Shown: in pieces, positions 1 to 5,324 of the stretch | How positions within the stretch are numbered: the stretch's first letter is position 1 | Layout: each line of letters starts with the position of its first letter | Assembly: GCA_023269295.1 (NCBI GenBank) | Contig: JAHFTU010000069.1 | Coordinates: forward strand, 1-7,097 | Direction of reading: 5' to 3' | Length of the DNA: 7,097 nt | Source: Candidatus Woesearchaeota archaeon | GTDB lineage: Archaea > Nanobdellota > Nanobdellia > Woesearchaeales > UBA10216 | Made by a program: the position numbers and the translations under genes | Notes under the pieces: model-generated | Databases searched by the model: none | Told to the model about the DNA's origin: nothing | Seen by the model: only the letters and a program-made list of their open reading frames with translations

Positions 1-37
1 GGTTAATTTTTCTATCCAAACGTTCACTCTTTTTCAT
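1..37 (-). CDS. Possible N-terminus of a minus-strand gene leaving the window
   Basis: Read on the minus strand, an ATG at 37-35 opens a frame with no stop to the window edge, giving MKKSERLDRKIN. A lysine- and arginine-rich start is plausible for a real protein. The frame is only 12 codons, so no family can be named. A perfect hairpin ends one base before the ATG, and a TATA-like stretch lies near 94-106 on the same strand. Both would suit a gene divergent from the plus-strand operon. Chance is a serious alternative at this length. Confidence 0.3.
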   Translation of the reverse strand, partial: MKKSERLDRKIN

Positions 38-91
38 GGCGGAGTCTACATCTCCGCCCTGCTCTCCCCTCAGGGCAAGCCCTCTGGGGAG
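38..91. repeat. Two adjacent inverted repeats (hairpins) in the upstream intergenic region
   Basis: The first hairpin has a perfect 7-bp stem, GGCGGAG (38-44) with CTCCGCC (52-58), and a 7-base loop. The second pairs CTCCCC (64-69) with GGGGAG (86-91) and has an inner stem, AGGG (72-75) with CCCT (80-83), closed by a CAAG loop. Both are far more GC-rich than their surroundings. The first abuts the possible minus-strand start codon at 37, so it could shape that gene's 5' leader. Alternatively the pair could be a fold of a small RNA. Neither is followed by a convincing T-run in both directions. Confidence 0.5.
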
Positions 92-114
92 ACAGTTAAT
101 TTAAGACTTTCTAC

Positions 115-184
115 AGAGCCTATGGGATTTGCACCCATCTAAAAGTATTTAAGCAAGCTTGTTCTACCATTGAATCATGGGTTC
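115..184 (-). pseudogene. tRNA-like sequence, probably degenerate
   Basis: On the minus strand, 176-161 reads as a textbook D arm (ATTC-AATGGTA-GAAC). At 138-122 there is a T arm with a perfect 5-bp stem, ATGGG/CCCAT, and the loop TGCAAAT. The 22 bases between the arms are close to the normal tRNA spacing of 23. The rest is poor: the acceptor halves (184-178 and 121-115) pair at only about four of seven positions, no good 5-bp anticodon stem forms, and the T loop has G where position 55 is nearly always U. I therefore read it as a tRNA remnant or decoy, not a confident functional tRNA, and name no anticodon. Confidence 0.35.
141..154 (+). promoter_or_regulatory. Putative BRE/TATA promoter of the five-gene operon
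   Basis: AAAAGTATTTAAGC resembles an archaeal purine-rich BRE followed by a TATA box centred near 149. Transcription would start about 25 bases downstream, near 175, leaving a short leader of roughly 24 bases before the GTG at 199. The box lies inside the tRNA-like segment. It is close to symmetric, so it could also be read on the minus strand. Confidence 0.4.
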
Positions 185-198
185 AACTGCGACAATGA

Positions 199-423
199 GT
201 GGTGATTGCCTTTGGGCAATCTCGGTCAGTTTCTAAGGTAGTTGCAGCCATACACAGTTGTGGAAAAGGAATTTCCCAAAAGGAAATTATTGCAGCCACA
301 GGGCTGTCTGAAAGGGCTGTGAAGTATGCTCTGAAGGAGCTTGTTAGCAGAAGGCTGGCACGTTTCAGCATACTTCTGAGTGATACAAGAAAGAAACTTT
401 ATTATGCTGAGGTCAGAAAATGA
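199..423 (+). CDS. Small winged helix-turn-helix DNA-binding protein
   Basis: This 74-residue protein is almost entirely one winged-helix domain. Residues about 11-22 form a first helix. Residues about 27-53 (ISQKEIIAATGLSERAVKYA and following) are a classic helix-turn-helix of the MarR/ArsR-like type. Residues 54-71 (ARFSILLSD to LYYAEV) fit the two-strand wing. The start is GTG at 199 (GTG at 202 is an alternative), because an in-frame TGA sits at 196-198. The stop overlaps the next start as ATGA, so translation of the two is probably coupled. By position it is the likely regulator of its own operon, and a perfect inverted repeat at 204-221 over its first codons is a candidate operator. No ligand-binding domain is present. 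The regulatory role is inference. Confidence 0.75.
   Translation: MVIAFGQSRSVSKVVAAIHSCGKGISQKEIIAATGLSERAVKYALKELVSRRLARFSILLSDTRKKLYYAEVRK
204..221. promoter_or_regulatory. Perfect inverted repeat over the operon's first codons
   Basis: GATTGCC (204-210) and GGCAATC (215-221) are perfect complements separated by TTTG. The repeat begins three bases after the first GTG codon of the winged-helix gene. It could be a dimeric operator for the encoded protein, downstream of the predicted transcription start. It could equally be an mRNA hairpin limiting translation of the first gene. The sequence alone does not separate these. Confidence 0.4.
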
Positions 424-980
424 CTGATGAGGCCTATTTGCGGGTATTTGAAATTCTAAGTTCCAAGCTTCTCAGACCGACCACAGTAATTGCGTGCGGT
501 TTTATGCTTGTGAGCCTGATATTCTTCAGACCATTAATGATGTCGTTAATTCTAATAGCATTAGGTGCTATTTCCATCATTTACAAGCGCTACGTAAGCA
601 TAGGGATTGACCTGGAACTTTGCAGCTTATGCGCGATTGCTATTGGTTCTCGCTATGGAGTTACCGCAGGGGCAGTTTCTGGGGGGTTTTCTATACTTTT
701 GGCTTTGCTACTTAACGGGCACTTTATGGAGAACCCATTCTTTGCTGCCATAAAGATGGTCACATATGCAGGGCTTGGTGCATTGGCTGCCATATTTGCC
801 ACTAGCAATCTGACGTTTATGGCCGGGGTTTATACTTTTGTTGCTGATGCTATTTTCGTTGCAATTGCTATGCAAAGTGGAGGGAATGCCGGAAAATTAA
901 TTGTTTTCTTGGTTACGCACCCCTTAATTGTCATTTACCAATTGAAGTTATTGCTGCCCCTGGCAAGGGCGTTACTGTAA
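420..980 (+). CDS. Multi-pass integral membrane protein, family not recognised
   Basis: The 186-residue protein is strongly hydrophobic with roughly five or six membrane segments: about residues 22-37, 40-55, 66-78, 80-99, 108-127, 132-150 and 158-182, some too short to be sure. A polar N-terminus of about 20 residues precedes them, and a basic loop (YKRY, 55-58) separates two. The glycine-rich stretch GVTAGAVSGGFS (80-91) and overall size recall the small S components of ECF vitamin transporters, or MreD-like proteins, but no diagnostic motif confirms either. No signal peptide or ATPase partner is visible nearby. Its ATG overlaps the stop of the regulator gene, so it belongs to the same operon. 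It is a likely transport or membrane-anchoring partner of the downstream soluble proteins; that is inference. Confidence 0.8.
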   Translation: MTDEAYLRVFEILSSKLLRPTTVIACGFMLVSLIFFRPLMMSLILIALGAISIIYKRYVSIGIDLELCSLCAIAIGSRYGVTAGAVSGGFSILLALLLNGHFMENPFFAAIKMVTYAGLGALAAIFATSNLTFMAGVYTFVADAIFVAIAMQSGGNAGKLIVFLVTHPLIVIYQLKLLLPLARALL

Positions 981-991
981 AAGAGGTTGAA

Positions 992-1915
992 ATGTTACTA
1001 GCACAAGCCGATTTGGAGTCCAGGATAAAAGAAACACGCACAACAGTAGCCAAGGCTTTAGAAAATAAAGTGAATGGGAACGAGCATCAGATAGTCAGCC
1101 ATACCACCGCCGCTGTTGCAGCAATTTTGCGCCAATCAGATGATCTAGGCTTAGAAAGCATGCCTGATCACGTAGCTATTGCGAGAACTATTGCACAGAG
1201 TCTTGCATCAGGGGATAAACTGAGAGTATTTGCCCCTTCCTGCCCGGACTACAAGCATAACGGCAGCACGTACACTTTTGGCGAGCTAGGGAGCGGGGTA
1301 AGCCTTCTTGGGATGTACCAGATTGAATTTGCAGGGAAATTTCTGACTATGCTTGATATTTATGGCATACCATATGATTATACAGTCTTAACAGCCGATA
1401 TTGAGGTGGAAGATGAAGCAATGCTTGCAAAGAACAGCGTAACAAAGGCTGAAGCAATTGAAAGAGTAAAGGGAACCATAAAAGAAACTGCTGAATATGT
1501 TTGTGGATTGCTAACGCCTCAAAACGGAAGCACGATAAGATCAACTGGGTTTTTGGAAGAATTTGAAGGGTTTTTAGACCTGCAAAAAAAACATGAAACG
1601 CTAATCCAGCAACTGCAAAACTCCTCGGCTCCCTTCAGGAAGAGCTTAGGACACCTTCACGAAGGCAGGCTTAACTTATATGCCCGGCTTTTTCCTGAAG
1701 CCACTCAAGCTGAACTGCTTGAATTAATGCCACGCACCATAAGAACAATGGCACAGTATGCCACATTAGGCCACTTGGCACGAGAGAGAGACGCTGTCAT
1801 AACTTCTCACAGAACATTAAACATTCCTGCTTATAACGACCAGAAATTGTTTTCGGGAAAACTAGAAGATTACAGGAGAGTGCCTGTTCTGAACTTTGAC
1901 AGGAGGATCTACTAA
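992..1915 (+). CDS. Conserved-looking 307-residue soluble protein of unknown function
   Basis: I do not recognise this protein with confidence. It has no membrane segment or signal peptide. A helical N-terminal part (about 1-75) precedes an alpha/beta-looking core. LRVFAPSCPDY (77-87) reads as a beta strand followed by a Cys-Pro-Asp turn. YTFGELGSGVSLL (94-106) is glycine-rich. YTVLTADIEVED (130-141) is another strand ending in an acidic cluster. A helical region with coiled-coil character (about 185-215) follows, then RTIRTMAQYATLGHLA (248-263) and VITSHRTLN (269-277), which look like conserved active-site segments. The strand-plus-acidic pattern faintly recalls the Rossmann-like isonitrile synthases (PvcA/DIT1), but I would not annotate that. 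A GAGGT at 983-987 lies four bases before the ATG, a rather short spacing. The gap to the upstream gene is 11 bases and to the downstream gene 2 bases. Confidence 0.8.
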   Translation: MLLAQADLESRIKETRTTVAKALENKVNGNEHQIVSHTTAAVAAILRQSDDLGLESMPDHVAIARTIAQSLASGDKLRVFAPSCPDYKHNGSTYTFGELGSGVSLLGMYQIEFAGKFLTMLDIYGIPYDYTVLTADIEVEDEAMLAKNSVTKAEAIERVKGTIKETAEYVCGLLTPQNGSTIRSTGFLEEFEGFLDLQKKHETLIQQLQNSSAPFRKSLGHLHEGRLNLYARLFPEATQAELLELMPRTIRTMAQYATLGHLARERDAVITSHRTLNIPAYNDQKLFSGKLEDYRRVPVLNFDRRIY

Positions 1916-1917
1916 AG

Positions 1918-2541
1918 ATGGCGCTTATTTTCATTAAGGTCGCACCTTATGGGTACAATACTCGGGAGAAAGGGCTACGCTATTACGCTGGTTTAGCTGC
2001 ACAGCGCATATCCCCGCCATTGCTTCCAAATTCACAAGATTACATCTTAAAACACGTCAAGAAGGGTGATTTAAAGGATGTAAAACTCATTCTGAGCTCA
2101 CCACAGAAGCGGGCAATCCAAACAGCTGAAATAATAAGGCGGCAGTTTCTAAAAAACACACTTATCAGAGTCGATTCTGACCTTAATGAAGTTCCTTTTT
2201 CGCTTGAGGGTCTAGACTCTAAAACTTACTCAAGCACTATAGCACGAACTAAATTCCTCCAAGATTTTGTCAATAATACTCTTCTTGAATCCACAAAAAG
2301 CATTAAAGCACGCATCAAAAGCATCTTTAAAAAAGCGGAACGTGCCGATACACTGCTTGTAACTCACACGTTTTTAATGAAAATTTTAGAAACATTCGTT
2401 GAGTTCCCGGATTTATTTGAATCCACTCAAAAACTGAGGAGAAATTTCACCGCAAATAGAAGATTATTTGATTATTGTGAAATGCTAACCACAGAAAATA
2501 AAATAAAGCAAAGTTTAAATAAAGAGAAAGGAGGTTTTTAG
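1918..2541 (+). CDS. Histidine-phosphatase-like protein lacking the RHG catalytic motif
   Basis: Several hallmarks of the histidine phosphatase (phosphoglycerate mutase-like) superfamily are present in order in this 207-residue protein. LILSSPQKRAIQTAEII (57-73) matches the conserved S-S-P-x-x-R-A-x-x-T-A block with the phosphate-binding Arg65. LNEVPF (89-94) has a possible acidic proton donor, Glu91. TLLVTHTFLMKIL (145-157) carries the second conserved histidine, His150. The N-terminal strand, where the phospho-accepting histidine sits in an RHG motif, instead reads IFIKVAPYGYN (4-14), so the nucleophile is absent. The first Met is close to the strand and has a good Shine-Dalgarno (AGGAGG, 1901-1906), so a wrong start does not explain this. 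It may be a pseudo-enzyme, a phosphate-ligand binder, or a variant enzyme. It is tightly linked to the 307-residue gene upstream (2 bases) and trpS downstream (2 bases). Confidence 0.7.
   Translation: MALIFIKVAPYGYNTREKGLRYYAGLAAQRISPPLLPNSQDYILKHVKKGDLKDVKLILSSPQKRAIQTAEIIRRQFLKNTLIRVDSDLNEVPFSLEGLDSKTYSSTIARTKFLQDFVNNTLLESTKSIKARIKSIFKKAERADTLLVTHTFLMKILETFVEFPDLFESTQKLRRNFTANRRLFDYCEMLTTENKIKQSLNKEKGGF
2530..2534 (+). promoter_or_regulatory. Strong Shine-Dalgarno site of trpS inside the preceding gene
   Basis: GGAGG, extended to AAGGAGGT, lies nine bases before the trpS ATG. It overlaps the last codons (Lys-Gly-Gly-Phe) of the phosphatase-like gene, fixing the trpS start and implying co-transcription of the two genes. 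Confidence 0.75.
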
Positions 2542-2543
2542 GG

Positions 2544-3665
2544 ATGCCAAAAGAGTTCACAGTAACACCCTGGAAGGTTGAGGGTGAGGTCGACTATAAC
2601 AGGCTCATAAAGGACTTTGGGACAGAAAGCGTTGATGAGAAGCTGCTGCAGCGGATAAAAAAGCACACTGGTGAGCTGCACTACATGCTCAAGAGGAAGA
2701 TATTCTTCTCACACAGGGATTTCAGCTGGCTGCTTGATGAGTACGAAAAGGGCAACAAGTTCTACCTTTACACTGGGAGGGGCCCGTCAGGCAACACGCA
2801 CCTCGGGCATCTGGTGCCCTGGATATTTACAAAATGGCTGCAGGACAAGTTTGATGCTGAGCTGTGGTTCCAGTTGACTGATGACGAGAAATTCATGTTC
2901 AGCGAAAAGCTTGAGCTGAGCGAGACGAACAGGCTGGCCTATGAAAACGCGCTTGACGTGATAGCCCTTGGTTTCAGGAAAGGCAAGACAAAGATTTTTG
3001 CTGATACCGACTATGCAAAGACGCTGTACAGGCAGGCAATAAGGGTAGCAAAGCGGCTGACTGTATCTACGACAAAAGCAGTTTTTGGATTGACTGACAG
3101 CGACAGCGTTGGCAAGCACTTTTTCACTTCAGTGCAGAGCGTTCCGGCTTTCTTGCCTTCTGTTCTTGCTGGAAGAAATATTCCTTGCTTAATTCCACAT
3201 GCTATAGATCAGGATTCACACTTCAGGGTTACCAGGGATATTGTGCATAAATTGGGATATTACAAGCCGGCAGCCATACACTGTGTGTTCCTACCGCCAC
3301 TCACAGGACCAGGAGGCAAGATGTCTGCCTCGGTTGCCGAAACAGCGGTTTATACCACAGACGCTCCTGAGGATGTTGCAAAGAAAATTAGAAAGTATGC
3401 GTTTTCAGGAGGCAGGGATACTATAGAGGAGCACCGCAAGAAAGGGGGTAACCCGGACATTGACGTTTCCTACCAGTGGCTGAGGTTCTTTGAGGAGGAT
3501 GACAAGAAGCTTGAGAAAATTTATCATGATTATAAAGGCGGAAAGCTGCTTAGTGGCGAGCTGAAAGAGATACTGATTGAAAAGCTGGCAAAGTTCCTGA
3601 GGAAACACCAAGAGAACAGGGAGAAAGCCAGGAAAGAGCTTGACAAGTTTGTGATAAAGGACTGA
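2544..3665 (+). CDS. trpS: Tryptophanyl-tRNA synthetase, archaeal/eukaryal type
   Basis: This cytosolic class I synthetase charges tRNA-Trp with tryptophan using ATP. At 373 residues it has the length of archaeal TrpRS. The N-terminal extension begins VTPWKVEGEVDY (7-18), typical of the archaeal/eukaryal branch. The HIGH-type signature is GPSGNTHLGH (80-89) after YLYTGR. QLTDDEKF (110-117), AIDQDSHFR (220-228) and GGKMSAS (257-263, the KMSKS loop) are all intact and in the usual order. The C-terminal part (about 275-373) is helical and lysine-rich, consistent with the anticodon-binding domain. The ATG has a strong upstream Shine-Dalgarno. Codon choice is more GC-rich than in the four genes upstream. 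It is the last gene of the operon; 230 bases separate it from the convergent LAGLIDADG gene. Nothing in it looks broken. Confidence 0.96.
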   Translation: MPKEFTVTPWKVEGEVDYNRLIKDFGTESVDEKLLQRIKKHTGELHYMLKRKIFFSHRDFSWLLDEYEKGNKFYLYTGRGPSGNTHLGHLVPWIFTKWLQDKFDAELWFQLTDDEKFMFSEKLELSETNRLAYENALDVIALGFRKGKTKIFADTDYAKTLYRQAIRVAKRLTVSTTKAVFGLTDSDSVGKHFFTSVQSVPAFLPSVLAGRNIPCLIPHAIDQDSHFRVTRDIVHKLGYYKPAAIHCVFLPPLTGPGGKMSASVAETAVYTTDAPEDVAKKIRKYAFSGGRDTIEEHRKKGGNPDIDVSYQWLRFFEEDDKKLEKIYHDYKGGKLLSGELKEILIEKLAKFLRKHQENREKARKELDKFVIKD

Positions 3666-3726
3666 AGCTTCATGTAAAACAGGATTATTCTCTAATTACA
3701 AATAGCACTAGCGTAAAGTCAACGTT

Positions 3727-3876
3727 TTGGTATCTATCGCGATTGTTGCGATAGCCATTCAAAGAATCAACATCACGCAACTTTGGTGGTTAAAAGACAC
3801 TTCTTGGTTAATTATAGGTTTAGCCACATTATCTTTCTTTTATTGGGTAGCATCGGAAGCTTTCAGTTGGTTCTAA
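3727..3876 (+). CDS. Possible 49-residue membrane peptide or gene remnant
   Basis: An open frame starting at TTG 3727 encodes 49 residues and ends at TAA 3874-3876. The product is very hydrophobic: VSIAIVAIAI near the start and SWLIIGLATLSFFYWVA (26-42), separated by a polar/aromatic turn with Lys and Asp. This is the pattern of a two-segment membrane hairpin. No ATG or GTG is available, since an in-frame TAG lies at 3709-3711, and no clear Shine-Dalgarno is seen. It could be a real small membrane protein, the C-terminal scrap of a gene disrupted when the neighbouring endonuclease gene arrived, or chance. Confidence 0.3.
   Translation: MVSIAIVAIAIQRINITQLWWLKDTSWLIIGLATLSFFYWVASEAFSWF
3734..3754. 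repeat. Perfect 7-bp hairpin downstream of trpS
   Basis: CTATCGC (3734-3740) pairs perfectly with GCGATAG (3748-3754) around a 7-base loop, about 70 bases after the trpS stop. It has no following T-run, so a terminator role is unlikely. It also falls inside the possible small membrane frame. Confidence 0.4.
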
Positions 3877-3889
3877 AATAGTCTTAGAA
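3871..3889. terminator. Possible terminator hairpin between convergent genes
   Basis: TTCTAA (3871-3876) and TTAGAA (3884-3889) form a perfect 6-bp inverted repeat just beyond the stop of the minus-strand LAGLIDADG gene. It overlaps the stop of the possible small plus-strand frame. Its location between convergent transcripts fits termination, but the stem is short and AT-rich, and archaeal termination depends more on T-tracts than on stems. Confidence 0.25.
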
Positions 3890-3894
3890 TTGTA

Positions 3895-5187
3895 TCAGGA
3901 GAGTTGAAGGAACGCATTTATCGATTCCGGTTCAGCTACAAAAGAATTACGAATTGTGATAAATTCTGTGTTCTTTATCAATGAAGAGTAGGATACACTC
4001 AAAATTGATCTTAACTTAAACAAACACTTTAGTGGTAAGTAATTTCCTCTCAACGAATTTGAGATTGAGGGCTGTGAACAATTCAATATCTTTGCTAAGC
4101 GATTTTGCTGGTAATGCCTTAATGGATTCAAGTACTTTTTCCTGAGATGCAAAATAGGATCAGCATTTCTAAGCAAGCCGAGGAATTTCACTTCTTTTGC
4201 CTTGTGGAGGGAAAGCCCACCAATCGAGTAGAACTTTATCATGCTTGCGTAACCACAAAAATAGAGGAGCCCCTTTTTGTTATCTTTTGCTTTTATACCT
4301 TCCATTTGCAAACAGGTTTTAATGAAAGCAACCAGCCTAGATTCGAGAGCGGGATTATATGCAAAGCTCATGCTTTCTATAGTGCCAAACACGCTATGTT
4401 TAACATGACCTTCGGCTGCAAAAAGGCCTTTAAGGAAAGCTCTTCGCAAAATAGAATTATGCAGGATTGTTTGTTTAAGTTTACAAAAAAGTTTTGAATA
4501 AAGGCATTGAAAAATTCTGTTGCTCGTTTGAAGTACCAACGACGCGTATCTATGCCTAATGAGTTTGTAAACACGAACGTGATGACCAACTTTTCTTTCA
4601 AAATTACAGATGCCCGAAATCGTTTTATGTTTAATTGGTACGTAGGCAGACAATTGAAATTTACGGGGATCAAGTCCAAAATCTTTGGCCAACCATTTAA
4701 AGATCAAATAGGTAAGTTGAAAATTTATATTGGCGAAGGTATAGTGCGTATTTCTTGTAGACGGGTTATTCAAACCATCACCCAATGACAGCCCTAAGCA
4801 AGCAGTAAAATTGGCATTCAAAGGGATTAGTGCCTTAAAAGTTGACTCTGATCTAGCTCTAGTTCTTGTCTGATACCAAACGTTAAGTCTACCGGCTTTC
4901 TTTTTAACATATAAATCAAATCCTGTTTGGGTTTTGTCTGGCAAACACGCCATGACATTAACGTATTCTTGTTTGTTAATACGAATTAGTATTGGTTTTT
5001 GCTCTAAATCTGCAATTTTGCACGATAATTTTCTTGAAAGAAACTTAAGGGCATTTATTTCATCTTTATTGAGTTCACAAACTTTTCCACGTAAAACTTT
5101 ATCAATTTTGTAGATCTTGGTTTGACGTAATAGCTCTGCTTTGTTCATGCCTTGTTTATCCATAATTGATTTTATTACAGATTTCAT
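3895..5187 (-). CDS. Free-standing LAGLIDADG homing-endonuclease-like protein with helix-turn-helix ends
   Basis: The 430-residue protein has two LAGLIDADG-type helices. The first is CLGLSLGDGLN (130-140) with acidic Asp137. The second is AFLKGLFAAEGHV (250-262) with acidic Glu259. Each is followed by a mixed strand-rich segment, as in single-chain, two-repeat enzymes that cleave long DNA sites. Residues about 10-62 (GMNKAELLRQ through LEQKP) look like a Cro/XRE-type helix-turn-helix. Residues about 360-396 (NRLAKILNCSQPSISNSLRG) form a second clear helix-turn-helix. The gene is AT-rich and opposite in orientation to both neighbours, so it is neither an intein nor an intron of trpS or topA. 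A TATA-like box 36 bases upstream gives it its own promoter. It is probably a selfish element; a repurposed regulator is the alternative. Both catalytic acidic residues are kept and the frame is intact. Confidence 0.82.
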   Translation of the reverse strand: MKSVIKSIMDKQGMNKAELLRQTKIYKIDKVLRGKVCELNKDEINALKFLSRKLSCKIADLEQKPILIRINKQEYVNVMACLPDKTQTGFDLYVKKKAGRLNVWYQTRTRARSESTFKALIPLNANFTACLGLSLGDGLNNPSTRNTHYTFANINFQLTYLIFKWLAKDFGLDPRKFQLSAYVPIKHKTISGICNFERKVGHHVRVYKLIRHRYASLVLQTSNRIFQCLYSKLFCKLKQTILHNSILRRAFLKGLFAAEGHVKHSVFGTIESMSFAYNPALESRLVAFIKTCLQMEGIKAKDNKKGLLYFCGYASMIKFYSIGGLSLHKAKEVKFLGLLRNADPILHLRKKYLNPLRHYQQNRLAKILNCSQPSISNSLRGNYLPLKCLFKLRSILSVSYSSLIKNTEFITIRNSFVAEPESINAFLQLS

Positions 5188-5216
5188 TTTCTTACCAAGT
5201 AATCTTTTAGAAATGG

Positions 5217-5230
5217 GGGTTTAAATACCC
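5217..5230 (-). promoter_or_regulatory. TATA-like promoter of the LAGLIDADG gene
   Basis: On the minus strand this reads GGGTATTTAAACCC, a TATA-like core between short inverted G/C arms. Its centre is about 36 bases from the ATG at 5187, predicting a leader of roughly ten bases. No convincing Shine-Dalgarno precedes that ATG. Confidence 0.5.
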
Positions 5231-5265
5231 TTGCCGGGCACTTGTCCAGTGTCCAGTGGTACATC

Positions 5266-5276
5266 TTATATAAAAA
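5266..5276 (+). promoter_or_regulatory. Distal TATA-like box upstream of topA
   Basis: TTATATAAAAA is a near-canonical archaeal TATA sequence about 54 bases before the topA ATG. Used on the plus strand, it would give a leader of about 30 bases. It is also readable on the minus strand, where it would lie farther from the LAGLIDADG gene than the box at 5217-5230. Confidence 0.35.
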
Positions 5277-5293
5277 CAGGCCTAATCGGCAGG

Positions 5294-5302
5294 TTTTTAT
5301 AC
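5294..5302 (+). promoter_or_regulatory. Proximal TATA box of topA, predicting a leaderless transcript
   Basis: TTTTTATAC is centred about 27 bases before the topA ATG, the usual TATA-to-start distance for archaeal leaderless mRNAs. No Shine-Dalgarno lies between. A broken inverted repeat, CTAATCG (5282-5288) and CGAATTAG (5302-5309), frames the box and could be an operator. Confidence 0.5.
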
Positions 5303-5324
5303 GAATTAGCGATTTCTTTATTAA

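Noticed and set aside
992..1915. Annotation as an isonitrile synthase (PvcA/DIT1)
   Set aside because: The resemblance is limited to a strand-and-acidic-loop pattern recalled from memory, with no diagnostic motif I can verify. Kept only as a hypothesis to test.
2787..3119. 110-codon minus-strand frame within trpS
   Set aside because: It is antisense to the HIGH-motif region of trpS and has no motif or upstream signal of its own.
4147..4788. Plus-strand frames inside the LAGLIDADG gene (4147-4497, 4507-4788)
   Set aside because: They are antisense to a frame with clear LAGLIDADG and helix-turn-helix motifs, and their products show no recognisable features.
3895..5187. Intein or intron-encoded origin in trpS or topA
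   Set aside because: The gene lies between the two, on the opposite strand, and both host proteins read through without interruption within the window.
5243..5256. Tandem 7-base repeat TGTCCAG
   Set aside because: Only two copies, too short to distinguish from chance; no CRISPR-like array or longer repeat is seen in the window.
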